The notes under the pieces: generated by a model
Told to the model about the DNA's origin: nothing
Database searches by the model: none
What the model saw: the letters and a program-made list of their open reading frames with translations, nothing else
Program-made: the position numbers and the translations under genes
Shown here: positions 38,001 through 45,409 of the stretch, piece after piece
Position numbering within the stretch: position 1 is the stretch's first letter
Layout: the number at the start of each line of letters is the position of its first letter
From: an uncultured Saprospiraceae bacterium
GTDB taxonomy: Bacteria; Bacteroidota; Bacteroidia; Chitinophagales; Saprospiraceae
Assembly (NCBI GenBank): GCA_943788055.1
Contig: CALSOU010000008.1
Coordinates: 62,001 to 126,000 of the forward strand
Reading direction: 5' to 3'
Length of the DNA stretch: 64,000 bases

Positions 38001-40718
38001 TAGTGTTACATCGAAAACTCCACTATTGTTATAAATCACAAGTGGATTCTCTTCTGTTGAAGTACTTGGTATACCGCCTTCAAAAGTCCACAGATATGAA
38101 TCAGTATTCGAACTACTTTGATTTATGTACTGAACGGTAAGCGAAGCACATCCACTACTTGACGTTACATCAAAATTAGCATTAGGTAATGTGGCTATCG
38201 TAATAATTTCTGTCGATTGAACAGATCCGCAATCATTGAATACAGTCAAGGTTACAATGTAACTTCCATCCTCATCGTAAACATGTATCGGATTCTCATC
38301 CGTGCTATTTTCGTTATCACCAAAGTCCCAAGCAAATGCCACGCCTCCCATTGAGTTATTAGTAAAAAACACTGTATTATCTGTAGTTGAGGAAGTAAAA
38401 GAAGCCACTGGCACATCGTTTACATCAATATATTCTTGGTAAGTATCAGATGCCGAACCTGCCGCATTAGATGCTATTAAGCTTACATCATATAATCCTT
38501 TCTGATTATAAACAACTAGAGGGTTTTGCTGATTCGAACTACTTGGAGTACCTCCTGGGAAACTCCAATTCCACGAATCTGGATTATTGCCAGATAAATC
38601 TTCAAACTGTACAGTCAGAGGAACACAACCTTCATTTATGTCGGAAGTAAATGCTACCAAAGGCGGATTCAATACTTGACAACTACTAGTTATCAGTATA
38701 TTGTCCAAGTATAAATTATTTCCGTAATCGGACTCATTTTCCAACAAGATCACGACGTTGCTGTCTCCATTATAAGCACTTAAATCAAGTTCTATGCAGC
38801 CGGAGGAATATGTGGATTCAATGCACCATTCTGTAGAATTAGTAGGAACAAAAGCTTGAAGCTGATCTGGCACAGTTGCAAAACTGCCGGAGCCATTTTC
38901 TTGACCAGTGAAGAGTGTAGTAGGAAAAGTTACTCCACCATTAGTTGAAATCTTTATTCTGAAAATATCAGAATTCGCCCCATTGTACCTTGCGTAGGCA
39001 TACTCAAGTTCCAAATTCACGTCTGTTCGACCAGAAAAATCAAGTACGGTGCTTTCTAGCCCATCTAAATCACCTACCCCATTGTTGTAATCATAGTTAT
39101 TTATCCAAGCAACGGTTGACTCTCCGCTTGAGCCCGGAACACTTGTACTTTCCCACGTAATCTGGTTATCGGGATTTGTAACATTCCAGTTAGTGAGTCC
39201 AGAAGAAAAGTCATCTGCAAGCACTACGTCTGTTCCAGAAAATGAAACATCAATAAATCCTGGGACTGTTACCATATCTGAACCAATACCATTTGTAGCA
39301 GTAAGAGTTACTGAATAAACACCAGGCGTGTTATATGTTACAATTGGCGATTCATCCGTGGAAGTTCCAGGTGTCCCACCTGGAAACACCCATAGCCAAC
39401 TCGTAGGTGAAGCGGTAGATTCATCGAAAAACTGTATTGTTGTACCAGGACAAATATCTGTCAAACTAGCTGAAAAAGCTGCCACTGGTGGCACAGGCGG
39501 AGCACATGCTGCCATACAATTAATACCATTGTAGTAACCCTCAATATCAGATATTGAAGCTGGGGACCATTGACTAACATTGCTTACGGATGGTGCCATG
39601 ATCCAACTTGATCCTGACGGGTCGTGTCCAGTCCCAGAAGAACTCACCGCATCAAAATTATGTCCAAGTTCATGTGCTACCATTACTCTCAAAAAATTAG
39701 CATTACTTGTAAAGTCCTCAAGTACTTGATATCTAAATGAACCGCATACAACTCCCACATAGGCTATGCCCACTGTCCCACTATTTCCATTGCTCTCTAT
39801 ATTTCTGTCAGTCCACAATTGTCCTACATCGTGTATTTCATCAAAGCCTGATGGATTACCATTTGCCCAATTTCTAAATGAAAACAATAAATCTCCCGCA
39901 TCAAGCGTACTTGACCACGGATCACAGGTTGAACAATCGCTAATCCATTGCTCATTAAGTTGGAACTGTAACTCATCTGCAAATTCATCGTCGTAATTCA
40001 TCTGCACATTGTTCATCACACCAACGTTGTGATTTGTTAATGTGGTTATGTTACTTCCATATTTCGTGTACATCAAGAAGTCACTAGCGGTAGAGACATC
40101 TACTTCATAACATAGTCCCACGCTAGTCATTTTTTGGGCATTTTGCATACCTTTTGTCTTAGCTTTCAGCTGACTACTTGCACAGAATTCTTCATCAGAA
40201 AATACTACATCATCGCCGTTGTATACTATATATAAATCGCTATCAACACCTGGAATTACATTGAAAAGTGGTTCAATAAAGCGATTACTACTTCCCTGTC
40301 CTTGCCAGAACCCATAAATAAAATCTTCTCCAAAGGTTAATCTAACTTCTGTTTCACTATTACCTAGTAAGTAGCCAGCATAAGGATAAACATTAAGCGG
40401 TTTATCAAGATAGCCAAGGCTAGGTGTATACACTTTTAAATTCTCTACCAAATGATGCTGTGGGAGTAACTGTATATCCCATGATTCACTCTCATCTATC
40501 TCCAATTCAAAGGAAGAGAAATACTGCATTTTTGATGCATCTTCCAAATAATCTTTATAGTCAAGCTTGACGATCTTGTAATTATTGATTTTCCCATCAA
40601 GGAATACATCGTACTCACTAGTATTGACTTCCGAAATTGTCTGGCTACTTAATACTTGCGATGACAAACTTCCCACGATAGTTAGTAAGCAGAATATACT
40701 TGTAATTATAAACCTCAT
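35052..40718 (-). CDS. Reprolysin-like zinc metalloprotease with about 15 PKD domains and a T9SS type A sorting domain
   Basis: The 1888 residues begin with a signal peptide (MRFIITSIFCLLTIVGSLSSQ). A propeptide-like region (about 25-200) precedes a metzincin catalytic domain with HELGH at 349-353, a later GHD (H365) and a Met-turn WIMAP (M374). The third His is 12 residues after the second rather than the usual 6. After the first PKD unit comes a jelly-roll or MAM-like module (about 495-680; FSSGLTNWNVTN, YLDNILI). Fourteen more PKD units follow, mostly alternating between a Cys-containing W-x-F-x-GG-x-P type and a W-D/E-FGD type, and two adjacent pairs are nearly identical. The C-terminus (VYPVPARSQFFVEI, GLYLITL) is the Por-type sorting domain. 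It is probably a secreted protease. Confidence 0.88.
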   Translation of the reverse strand: MRFIITSIFCLLTIVGSLSSQVLSSQTISEVNTSEYDVFLDGKINNYKIVKLDYKDYLEDASKMQYFSSFELEIDESESWDIQLLPQHHLVENLKVYTPSLGYLDKPLNVYPYAGYLLGNSETEVRLTFGEDFIYGFWQGQGSSNRFIEPLFNVIPGVDSDLYIVYNGDDVVFSDEEFCASSQLKAKTKGMQNAQKMTSVGLCYEVDVSTASDFLMYTKYGSNITTLTNHNVGVMNNVQMNYDDEFADELQFQLNEQWISDCSTCDPWSSTLDAGDLLFSFRNWANGNPSGFDEIHDVGQLWTDRNIESNGNSGTVGIAYVGVVCGSFRYQVLEDFTSNANFLRVMVAHELGHNFDAVSSSGTGHDPSGSSWIMAPSVSNVSQWSPASISDIEGYYNGINCMAACAPPVPPVAAFSASLTDICPGTTIQFFDESTASPTSWLWVFPGGTPGTSTDESPIVTYNTPGVYSVTLTATNGIGSDMVTVPGFIDVSFSGTDVVLADDFSSGLTNWNVTNPDNQITWESTSVPGSSGESTVAWINNYDYNNGVGDLDGLESTVLDFSGRTDVNLELEYAYARYNGANSDIFRIKISTNGGVTFPTTLFTGQENGSGSFATVPDQLQAFVPTNSTEWCIESTYSSGCIELDLSAYNGDSNVVILLENESDYGNNLYLDNILITSSCQVLNPPLVAFTSDINEGCVPLTVQFEDLSGNNPDSWNWSFPGGTPSSSNQQNPLVVYNQKGLYDVSLIASNAAGSASDTYQEYIDVNDVPVASFTSSTTDNTVFFTNNSMGGVAFAWDFGDNENSTDENPIHVYDEDGSYIVTLTVFNDCGSVQSTEIITIATLPNANFDVTSSSGCASLTVQYINQSSSNTDSYLWTFEGGIPSTSTEENPLVIYNNSGVFDVTLVVENEQGFDTLTQESYIEVFDVPDPDFSAFENGYTVDFTNETPGDNTYLWEFGDTNTSTDENPSHTYVADGVYAVTLTATNDCGDSAVTGEVVVANLPTAGLAASGTTGCIPFTVQFSDASSSNVDSWNWFFEGGSPVTSTEQNPVVVYNSAGTFDVSLTVVNEQGSDQIVFVDYIVVGEGPTAGFDFSANQLQYNFTNTSTNSTSYFWEFGDGETSNLENPTHTYLEDGTYTVRLTTTNDCGSDVVETIVQVVSEVQAGMGANVTSGCAELEVQFTDNSTANVTNWFWTFEGGSPASSTEQNPIVTYESAGTYDVVLEVSNSAFTDVLTQTSFISVQDIPTAGFDFSANQLQYNFTNTSTNSTSYFWEFGDGETSNLENPTHTYLEDGTYTVRLTTTNDCGSDVVETIVQVVSEVQAGMGANVTSGCAELEVQFTDNSTANVTNWFWTFEGGSPTSSTEQNPIVTYESAGTYDVVLEVSNSTFTDVLTQNSLISVQDVPDADFSFDVTNLEVIFQNLTTNGVSYNWDFGDNSTSNLINPNHIYDAEGTYEVVLISTNNCGSDTSTIQLNVSSLPTANFTASDTEGCTIFTVVFEDLSTSSTDSWFWEFEGGNPATSTEQNPIVVYENTGIYDVKLTASNDVGSDEFYLQDYIEVGALPNATISKEIIGVNGSFSFSSSNYDISLWTVEGFTGSFDTESIDVVFPADGDYEIKLTLTNECGTVSFFENVTITAYPDAAFSSDYDFVCAPAEIQFNDLSEDDVDTWLWTFEGGNPAFSSEQNPVVSYINSGTYAVELIVNNNFGSDTIQIADAAIVNEEAVANFEFSVSQNSAEFTNSSNIGGDVFWDFGDMATSSEDNPTHVYSDPGEYLVTMIIDGGSNCVDTISQLVQILTVGIEESMEFSCKVYPVPARSQFFVEIVTNISDEMLLGITNTLGQQIDSRLVTLQKGMNTYHFDNQYPSGLYLITLSSKYESYLLKLIID
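36574..37458 (-). repeat. Near-identical 477-base tandem duplication inside the metalloprotease gene
   Basis: Segments 36574-36981 and 37051-37458 (408 bases each, offset 477 bases = 159 codons) differ at only two positions, one of them changing Ala to Thr. The 69 bases between the matched segments are clearly more diverged from their counterpart. The unit encodes one pair of PKD domains. Confidence 0.92.
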
Positions 40719-40963
40719 ATATTTATAAAATTAATTATTTGATATTATTTAGAATCTCATAAATAGATACCTGCAATTGTACTTTAGCTGTTTCAACGCT
40801 AAAATAAGCAAATACACACATTATTCTTAAACATATATGTACATATTTTCATATTAGAGTTAGCTAATTGATGAATTAGATTTTAATATTTCCTTAAGAA
40901 GCAAAATTGCCAACACGATATGTCGATTATTTCCGTTATTTGATTCAGTAAACAAATATAAAC

Positions 40964-41518
40964 ATGCGAATAGCCCTTTTGTTCTTCTTAGTTATTAGCT
41001 TCTGTGCACAAGATCTTCACGCTCAAAAGAGAAGATCAAGTCCAGACGATTCCAAACGCCAATACGAATCTCTTCGAGAAAGACTTTTTGTAGGTACATA
41101 CATAAATACACCCAGTTTCGGTGGCAACTTCAACGGAACTGCTTTTCAAATGGGTGTGCAACCTTTTGCAGGATATCGATTTAATGAAATCATGTCCGCA
41201 GGTGTTGCCTTCAAATTTGACTACACATACTTCTGGGGAGGAGGAAACAGCGAATCTTTTACGGACTTCTCTGCCACGTCGTTCCTTCGTGCAACCCTAG
41301 CGGAAAGAATCATACTCCAAGTTGATGGTGGTTGGTATAGTAATCAGAGTTTTCTAACTGGCATTACAAAGCAACGTAATAATTTCCCAGTACTCTTTGT
41401 AGGAGGAGGGTATTCCTGGGGTAATACAGAGATCATTCTTGCCTTTGAGACACTGGGAAATCTGCAGTTCTACAGACTTCCCATTGAATACAAATTCGGT
41501 TTTCTTTTTGACCTGTAG
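40964..41518 (+). CDS. Predicted outer-membrane beta-barrel protein, unknown function
   Basis: This 184-residue protein has a signal peptide (MRIALLFFLVISFCAQDLHAQ) and a basic, charged stretch after cleavage (KRRSSPDDSKRQYESLRERL). It then shows about eight amphipathic beta segments (FVGTYINTPSFGG, GVAFKFDYTYFWGGG, ILQVDGGWYS, LFVGGGYSWGN) and ends in aromatic KFGFLFDL, consistent with insertion by the BAM complex. No named family is recognised. The gene is convergent with the TonB receptor gene, with only 5 bases between the two stop codons, leaving no room for a terminator in between. Confidence 0.65.
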   Translation: MRIALLFFLVISFCAQDLHAQKRRSSPDDSKRQYESLRERLFVGTYINTPSFGGNFNGTAFQMGVQPFAGYRFNEIMSAGVAFKFDYTYFWGGGNSESFTDFSATSFLRATLAERIILQVDGGWYSNQSFLTGITKQRNNFPVLFVGGGYSWGNTEIILAFETLGNLQFYRLPIEYKFGFLFDL

Positions 41519-41523
41519 TTGAC

Positions 41524-43965
41524 TTAAAACTTGGCAGTGACGCCCAGTAAAAAGTTAATAGTAGCTTGTGGAAATACTCCAGTCAAATTATACCTTCCAG
41601 TCCCTTCAGTTACTAGCTGAGGGTCACCAGTAACTAAGGATGGCTCGTTGGTTCTAAATCTATACACCCACCCATTCGAAACAAACTTTTGATTCAACAC
41701 ATTATTCACCTGTAAATTGACCGCGAAGTCTCGTAGTTTCCAAAACTTTGTCTTGTAGTTAAGCATCATATCTAGGTAAGAAAAAGCGTCAAGCTTAGCA
41801 AATTCACTTTGTGTATTGTCTAGATACTGCTCACCGACATACTTAAAATTCGCTTGTAAGGCAAAATTGTGCTTAGCGCCTTTGGGCGAAAGCCCCCATC
41901 TCGTAATTACTGTGTGTAGTTGTGACGGAGAATAGGCGATATTTCTATTTGTATGTACTACTTCGTCCTGTGTTCCGGTATCCCAATTGTCAACAGACTC
42001 AGTAAAATTCACAATCTTATTCTGACTGATAGTACCATTATAACCTAACTCAATTCTTGAAGTGGCTTTCGCCAAAAAACTAAGCTCCAAGCCGCGACGG
42101 TATGACTCAGGCACATTTACACGTATGGGCTCACCTACATCGCCGATCTTACCAGTTGGTATCAACTGATCCTCGTATTGCATATTGTAAAAAGTGACAT
42201 CGGCAGTCATTTTCTTAGATAAGTATGAATATCCTAGTTCGAGATCTCGCAATCTTTCAGGCGATGGAGTATTCTCAAAAAATGTATTGATATACTCGTC
42301 TCTGCTAGGCTCTCTGCTTGTTATACCGTAGAACGCAAAGAGCTTATGATTTTCATTTGGTATTATGCTTAATCCAAACTTTGGATTAAAGAATTGTAGA
42401 TTGTCATCAATATCAATTTCAACACGATCATCGTTAAACCCTTGGCCTGTATAATCCACAACACGATACTGTAGGTCTACAAAAGGATAAACCACATTCA
42501 AAATATTAAAATTGAATCTTGAGTAGATATTGGCTTCTCTTTTGACGGCCTCATTAAAGTAATAACGAGTTGCCTTTTCATTCTCTGTGAGGTCCGTTTC
42601 TCTCCATATTACATCTCCGAAATGATCCCCATTATACTGGTTCGCTCCACCTCCAAGCTTAAAACTCATCCATTTCACGTCATATTCGTAGGTTCCAATT
42701 ACCCCGTAGAACAAATTATCAAGCCATCGTTGAATGGCGATATCTCGCTCGACAACACTTGAGTCCAAGTTATAATCCTGCCAAAAAGCATCCTCCCGAA
42801 AATTCTCAAAATAACCTCTTCCCTGTGTGACATGACCCGTCAAATTCAGATTGGACCTCTTACCCAATTTTTTCTGATAAACTAGCTGGCCATGAGTTTG
42901 TCTATAATTATCTACTTCATCCGGATATGGTCCTTCATTTGGGTCGCTCTTTTGACCAGCAGTATTATATGTTCGGATTGAATCCAAATACTGGATCGGC
43001 AAGCCATTCCACGCTTGATATGTACGTTCACCACCAGAAAATACTGTCAACTTCAGCGATGAACCGTCAGTAATTCGACTTGCAGAAAGGTAATAACTAT
43101 TCAATCTAGAACTAGCTCTGTCAATATAACCTTCAGAAGCGATTCGACTATATCGAGCTTCTACAGAATACATATTATTTACTAATCCAGTACCAATGTG
43201 TGCTGATATCTTATTTGTACCAAAAGATCCGATTGCTGTATTTAAATTAGCAAATGAATTCTGTCTAAAATTATTCGTATTCATCTGCAAGGTTGCTCCA
43301 AATGCACTGGTTCCGTTCGTTGAAACTCCTACTCCTCGCTGTAACTGAATTGATTCCACATTTGTCAGAAAATCTGGCATATTGACCCAAAAAACCGATT
43401 GTGATTCCGAATCATTCAAGGGTACACCATTTATAGTAACATTAGTCCTTGAAGCTTCACTACCACGTACTCGTATACCGGTGTAACCTATCCCTGCTCC
43501 TGCATCAGAAGTTACAGTAACCGAAGGCTCCCAACGCAAAATGTATGGAACATCTTGAGCGACATACTTCTCCTCGATTTCTTCTTTATCGAGTTCTGAA
43601 TAGCTCAAGGGATCCCGAAACTCAGCTCTGGTCGCTTGAATTTCAACTTGATCAAGATCAAAAATTGTACCTCGAATTACAACTGGAACTATTAAATCTC
43701 TATCTACAACAATCTGGGTTTCTACTGATTGGTAGCCAATAAAACTAACCTTTAAGACATACTTTCCAGGCTTGACATCTTCAAGAAGGTAGGTTCCGTC
43801 TTGAATTGTAGCAGTGGCATAGTCAGAATCTAGAATAAAGACGGAAGCAAAATCTAAAGGTTCACCTTGCTCATTTACGACAGTTCCATGAATGTCATAT
43901 TGGGCAGATAATCCAATAAAAATAGATAAGAAGAGAAGTGTGAAAATTACTTTTTGAAAATTCAT
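41524..43965 (-). CDS. TonB-dependent outer-membrane receptor, predicted thiamine (or precursor) uptake
   Basis: This 813-residue protein has a signal peptide (MNFQKVIFTLLFLSIFIGLSAQ) and a carboxypeptidase-regulatory-like beta domain (residues about 23-105; IHGTVVNEQGEPLDFASVFI, VKPGKYVLKVSFIGYQSVE). A plug domain follows (about 115-235; YILRWEPSVTVTSDAGAG, GIRVRGSEASRTNVTINGVPLND) and then a 22-strand-type barrel ending in GVTAKF. TonB receptors import scarce ligands with energy from TonB-ExbBD. The leader carries a TPP riboswitch whose OFF structure would cover this start codon, so thiamine, its phosphate or a precursor is the likely ligand. THI-element-controlled TonB receptors are known from Bacteroidota. 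The ligand is inferred from regulation, not from the protein itself. Confidence 0.88.
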   Translation of the reverse strand: MNFQKVIFTLLFLSIFIGLSAQYDIHGTVVNEQGEPLDFASVFILDSDYATATIQDGTYLLEDVKPGKYVLKVSFIGYQSVETQIVVDRDLIVPVVIRGTIFDLDQVEIQATRAEFRDPLSYSELDKEEIEEKYVAQDVPYILRWEPSVTVTSDAGAGIGYTGIRVRGSEASRTNVTINGVPLNDSESQSVFWVNMPDFLTNVESIQLQRGVGVSTNGTSAFGATLQMNTNNFRQNSFANLNTAIGSFGTNKISAHIGTGLVNNMYSVEARYSRIASEGYIDRASSRLNSYYLSASRITDGSSLKLTVFSGGERTYQAWNGLPIQYLDSIRTYNTAGQKSDPNEGPYPDEVDNYRQTHGQLVYQKKLGKRSNLNLTGHVTQGRGYFENFREDAFWQDYNLDSSVVERDIAIQRWLDNLFYGVIGTYEYDVKWMSFKLGGGANQYNGDHFGDVIWRETDLTENEKATRYYFNEAVKREANIYSRFNFNILNVVYPFVDLQYRVVDYTGQGFNDDRVEIDIDDNLQFFNPKFGLSIIPNENHKLFAFYGITSREPSRDEYINTFFENTPSPERLRDLELGYSYLSKKMTADVTFYNMQYEDQLIPTGKIGDVGEPIRVNVPESYRRGLELSFLAKATSRIELGYNGTISQNKIVNFTESVDNWDTGTQDEVVHTNRNIAYSPSQLHTVITRWGLSPKGAKHNFALQANFKYVGEQYLDNTQSEFAKLDAFSYLDMMLNYKTKFWKLRDFAVNLQVNNVLNQKFVSNGWVYRFRTNEPSLVTGDPQLVTEGTGRYNLTGVFPQATINFLLGVTAKF

Positions 43966-44002
43966 TCCATTATTTTTTTAAAATATTAAAAATATGGAAA
44001 TG
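43963..44002 (-). promoter_or_regulatory. Riboswitch expression platform: start-codon sequestering hairpin
   Basis: On the minus strand CATTTCCAT (43994-44002) can pair with ATGGAATG (43963-43970), which contains the receptor start codon, with one bulged T; the AU-rich interior extends the stem. The same CATTTCC can instead pair over seven bases with GGAAATG (44030-44036), the 3' strand of aptamer stem P1. The two pairings exclude each other, predicting TPP-dependent translational repression. Confidence 0.65.
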
Positions 44003-44029
44003 ATATAACCAACAATACGTTCGTTACGA

Positions 44030-44098
44030 CATTTCCCTTGGCGGCATAACCCGCCCAGGTTCTGTGGGTATAATCTCAGCCTTTCGGCACCCCAAATG
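44030..44098 (-). promoter_or_regulatory. TPP riboswitch (THI element)
   Basis: The minus strand reads, in order, P1 CATTT, GGGGTGCC, a GAAA loop, GGCTGAGA, TACCC, GAACCTG, GGCGG/CCGCC, TTATGCC, AAGGGA and the closing P1 strand AAATG. CTGAGA, GAACCTG and the TGCC-AGGG region are the hallmark conserved segments of the thiamine pyrophosphate aptamer. The spacing is normal. The element lies 65 bases upstream of the TonB receptor start, and a promoter -7 box TATATTTG lies at 44130-44137. Confidence 0.95.
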
Positions 44099-44129
44099 AT
44101 TACATATCCAAAAGATATTGGATAGGACG

Positions 44130-44137
44130 CAAATATA
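44130..44137 (-). promoter_or_regulatory. -7 promoter element of the riboswitch-receptor transcript
   Basis: TATATTTG on the minus strand matches TAnnTTTG exactly, 31 bases upstream of the aptamer. A small hairpin (ATCCAA/TTGGAT, 44106-44123) lies between. The best TTTG candidate for -33 (44164-44167) is spaced 26 bases away, somewhat long. Confidence 0.55.
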
Positions 44138-44233
44138 GAACTATTTCATTATTTAATAGCTCACAAAAATGATCTTGAAATTTTGTTTTAAATTTTGTTG
44201 GACTTCGAAACATCATACCTCCTGCACTCAATC

Positions 44234-44770
44234 TTATAGGAAAGCACCTACAATATTTATAGCCTCTTGATTTCGTTCTTGCCCTACCCCCTCAACGATG
44301 GAATAAGGACTTCCAGTTTTAATAATATTCTCTAGATATATCTCAAAGAGTTCATCCAGATCGTTTTCACTTTCTCTCAAGTCATCAGACTCCCATCCTA
44401 AGTCAGGGCTGCATAATAAATACAAGTCTACTTCTTGCAAGCCTATCCATTCTTCAACAAACGGTTCACTCAAGCCATATTTCCACTCGTCCCAAATCCT
44501 TATTGTCAGAAGACAAGTATCTGAGATAACTACATTAAAATCTTGATTATTTATCGCAGCTAACTGAGATTGAAATTGACCATAAGCAATCTTTAGCAAG
44601 TCACTACGTTTGTATTGGCCACTATTTTCGGATAAATATTTTCGTGCAAACTCTTCAACAAGAAGTCCATTGTATTCTTTTGCCAAAATTTGTGATAAAG
44701 TCGACTTACCAGTACTTTCAGGGCCAGTGACTACGATATGTTTTTTATTGCTCATCCATAGTTTATTCAT
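44234..44770 (-). CDS. NadR-like P-loop kinase (AAA_28 family ATPase)
   Basis: This 178-residue protein matches the kinase domain of NadR (ribosylnicotinamide kinase). It shows the P-loop VVTGPESTGKST at about residues 13-24, EEFARKYL with its conserved acidic and Arg residues, VISDTCLLTIRIW (Walker B-like), DLYLLCSPDLGWESDDLRE and a C-terminal VEGVGQERNQEAI. The N-terminal NMN adenylyltransferase and HTH parts of full NadR are absent. The stand-alone form occurs in Bacteroidota, often near vitamin transporters. An alternative start is Met6 at 44755. It lies upstream of the TPP aptamer on the same strand, so the riboswitch does not control it directly. The substrate could be nicotinamide riboside, or thiamine given the neighbour; this is open. 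Confidence 0.8.
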   Translation of the reverse strand: MNKLWMSNKKHIVVTGPESTGKSTLSQILAKEYNGLLVEEFARKYLSENSGQYKRSDLLKIAYGQFQSQLAAINNQDFNVVISDTCLLTIRIWDEWKYGLSEPFVEEWIGLQEVDLYLLCSPDLGWESDDLRESENDLDELFEIYLENIIKTGSPYSIVEGVGQERNQEAINIVGAFL

Positions 44771-44800
44771 TGCAAAACATAATTACTAAGTTTACGTTTA
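44770..44800 (+). promoter_or_regulatory. Candidate promoter of the unknown protein-era-der gene series
   Basis: TTG (44770-44772), 20 bases, then TACGTTTA (44793-44800), one base from TAnnTTTG. A strong AAAGGAG ribosome-binding-like sequence stands at 44815-44821, just before the ATG at 44825. The TTG overlaps the start of the divergent kinase gene. Confidence 0.5.
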
Positions 44801-44824
44801 GAACCCTAAAAATAAAGGAGTTAA

Positions 44825-45409
44825 ATGCATACAATAGAACCGTATTTTAAGTGGAGAGATCTGTATATCGCATCAGAAGATACAGCTTCACCTTTTTATG
44901 GCACTACCTACAATGAGTTCAGCTTTACAAAAAAGATATACAATTACTTCATTCATCCTCAATGGGATAAATTTGGCTCATCGACACTTTACCTCAAGGT
45001 TCTTTTTGTAGACTACGATACAAAATACGCAATTATAGAATTAATTGGAGAGTGGAATGATTGTATTCACAATGACATAATGTTCCTCAAAAGAGACGTA
45101 ATTGACGCCTTAACAAAGCAAGATATCAAGCATTTCATACTAGTATGTGACAACGTTCTGAACTTTCATGGCTCGGATGATTGTTACTATGAAGAGTGGT
45201 ATGAAGACATAAGAGATGACGGAGGTTGGATTACTTGCATTAATACTTTTGATCACGTTCTCCAAGAAATGGAAATGGAAGGTCTTCAATATTACATGAA
45301 CGTAGGCATACAATTCAACGATGTAGCTTGGCGTGGAAAGCAACCGAAACATCTTTTTCAAGAAGTTCATTCTCGCCTTCACGGAGGCGTTCAACAACTA
45401 AGAAACTAA
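44825..45409 (+). CDS. Hypothetical protein upstream of era
   Basis: This 194-residue soluble protein is rich in aromatic and acidic residues (YFKWRDLYIASEDTASPFYG, DDCYYEEWYEDIRDDGGWITC). It has no signal peptide or membrane segment. I do not recognise a named domain. The stop codon (TAA at 45407-45409) is followed directly by the era ATG, so translation of the two is probably coupled. A good ribosome-binding-like AGGAG precedes its own start. Co-transcription with era and der suggests a role near ribosome assembly or general housekeeping, but that is inference from position only. Confidence 0.7.
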   Translation: MHTIEPYFKWRDLYIASEDTASPFYGTTYNEFSFTKKIYNYFIHPQWDKFGSSTLYLKVLFVDYDTKYAIIELIGEWNDCIHNDIMFLKRDVIDALTKQDIKHFILVCDNVLNFHGSDDCYYEEWYEDIRDDGGWITCINTFDHVLQEMEMEGLQYYMNVGIQFNDVAWRGKQPKHLFQEVHSRLHGGVQQLRN

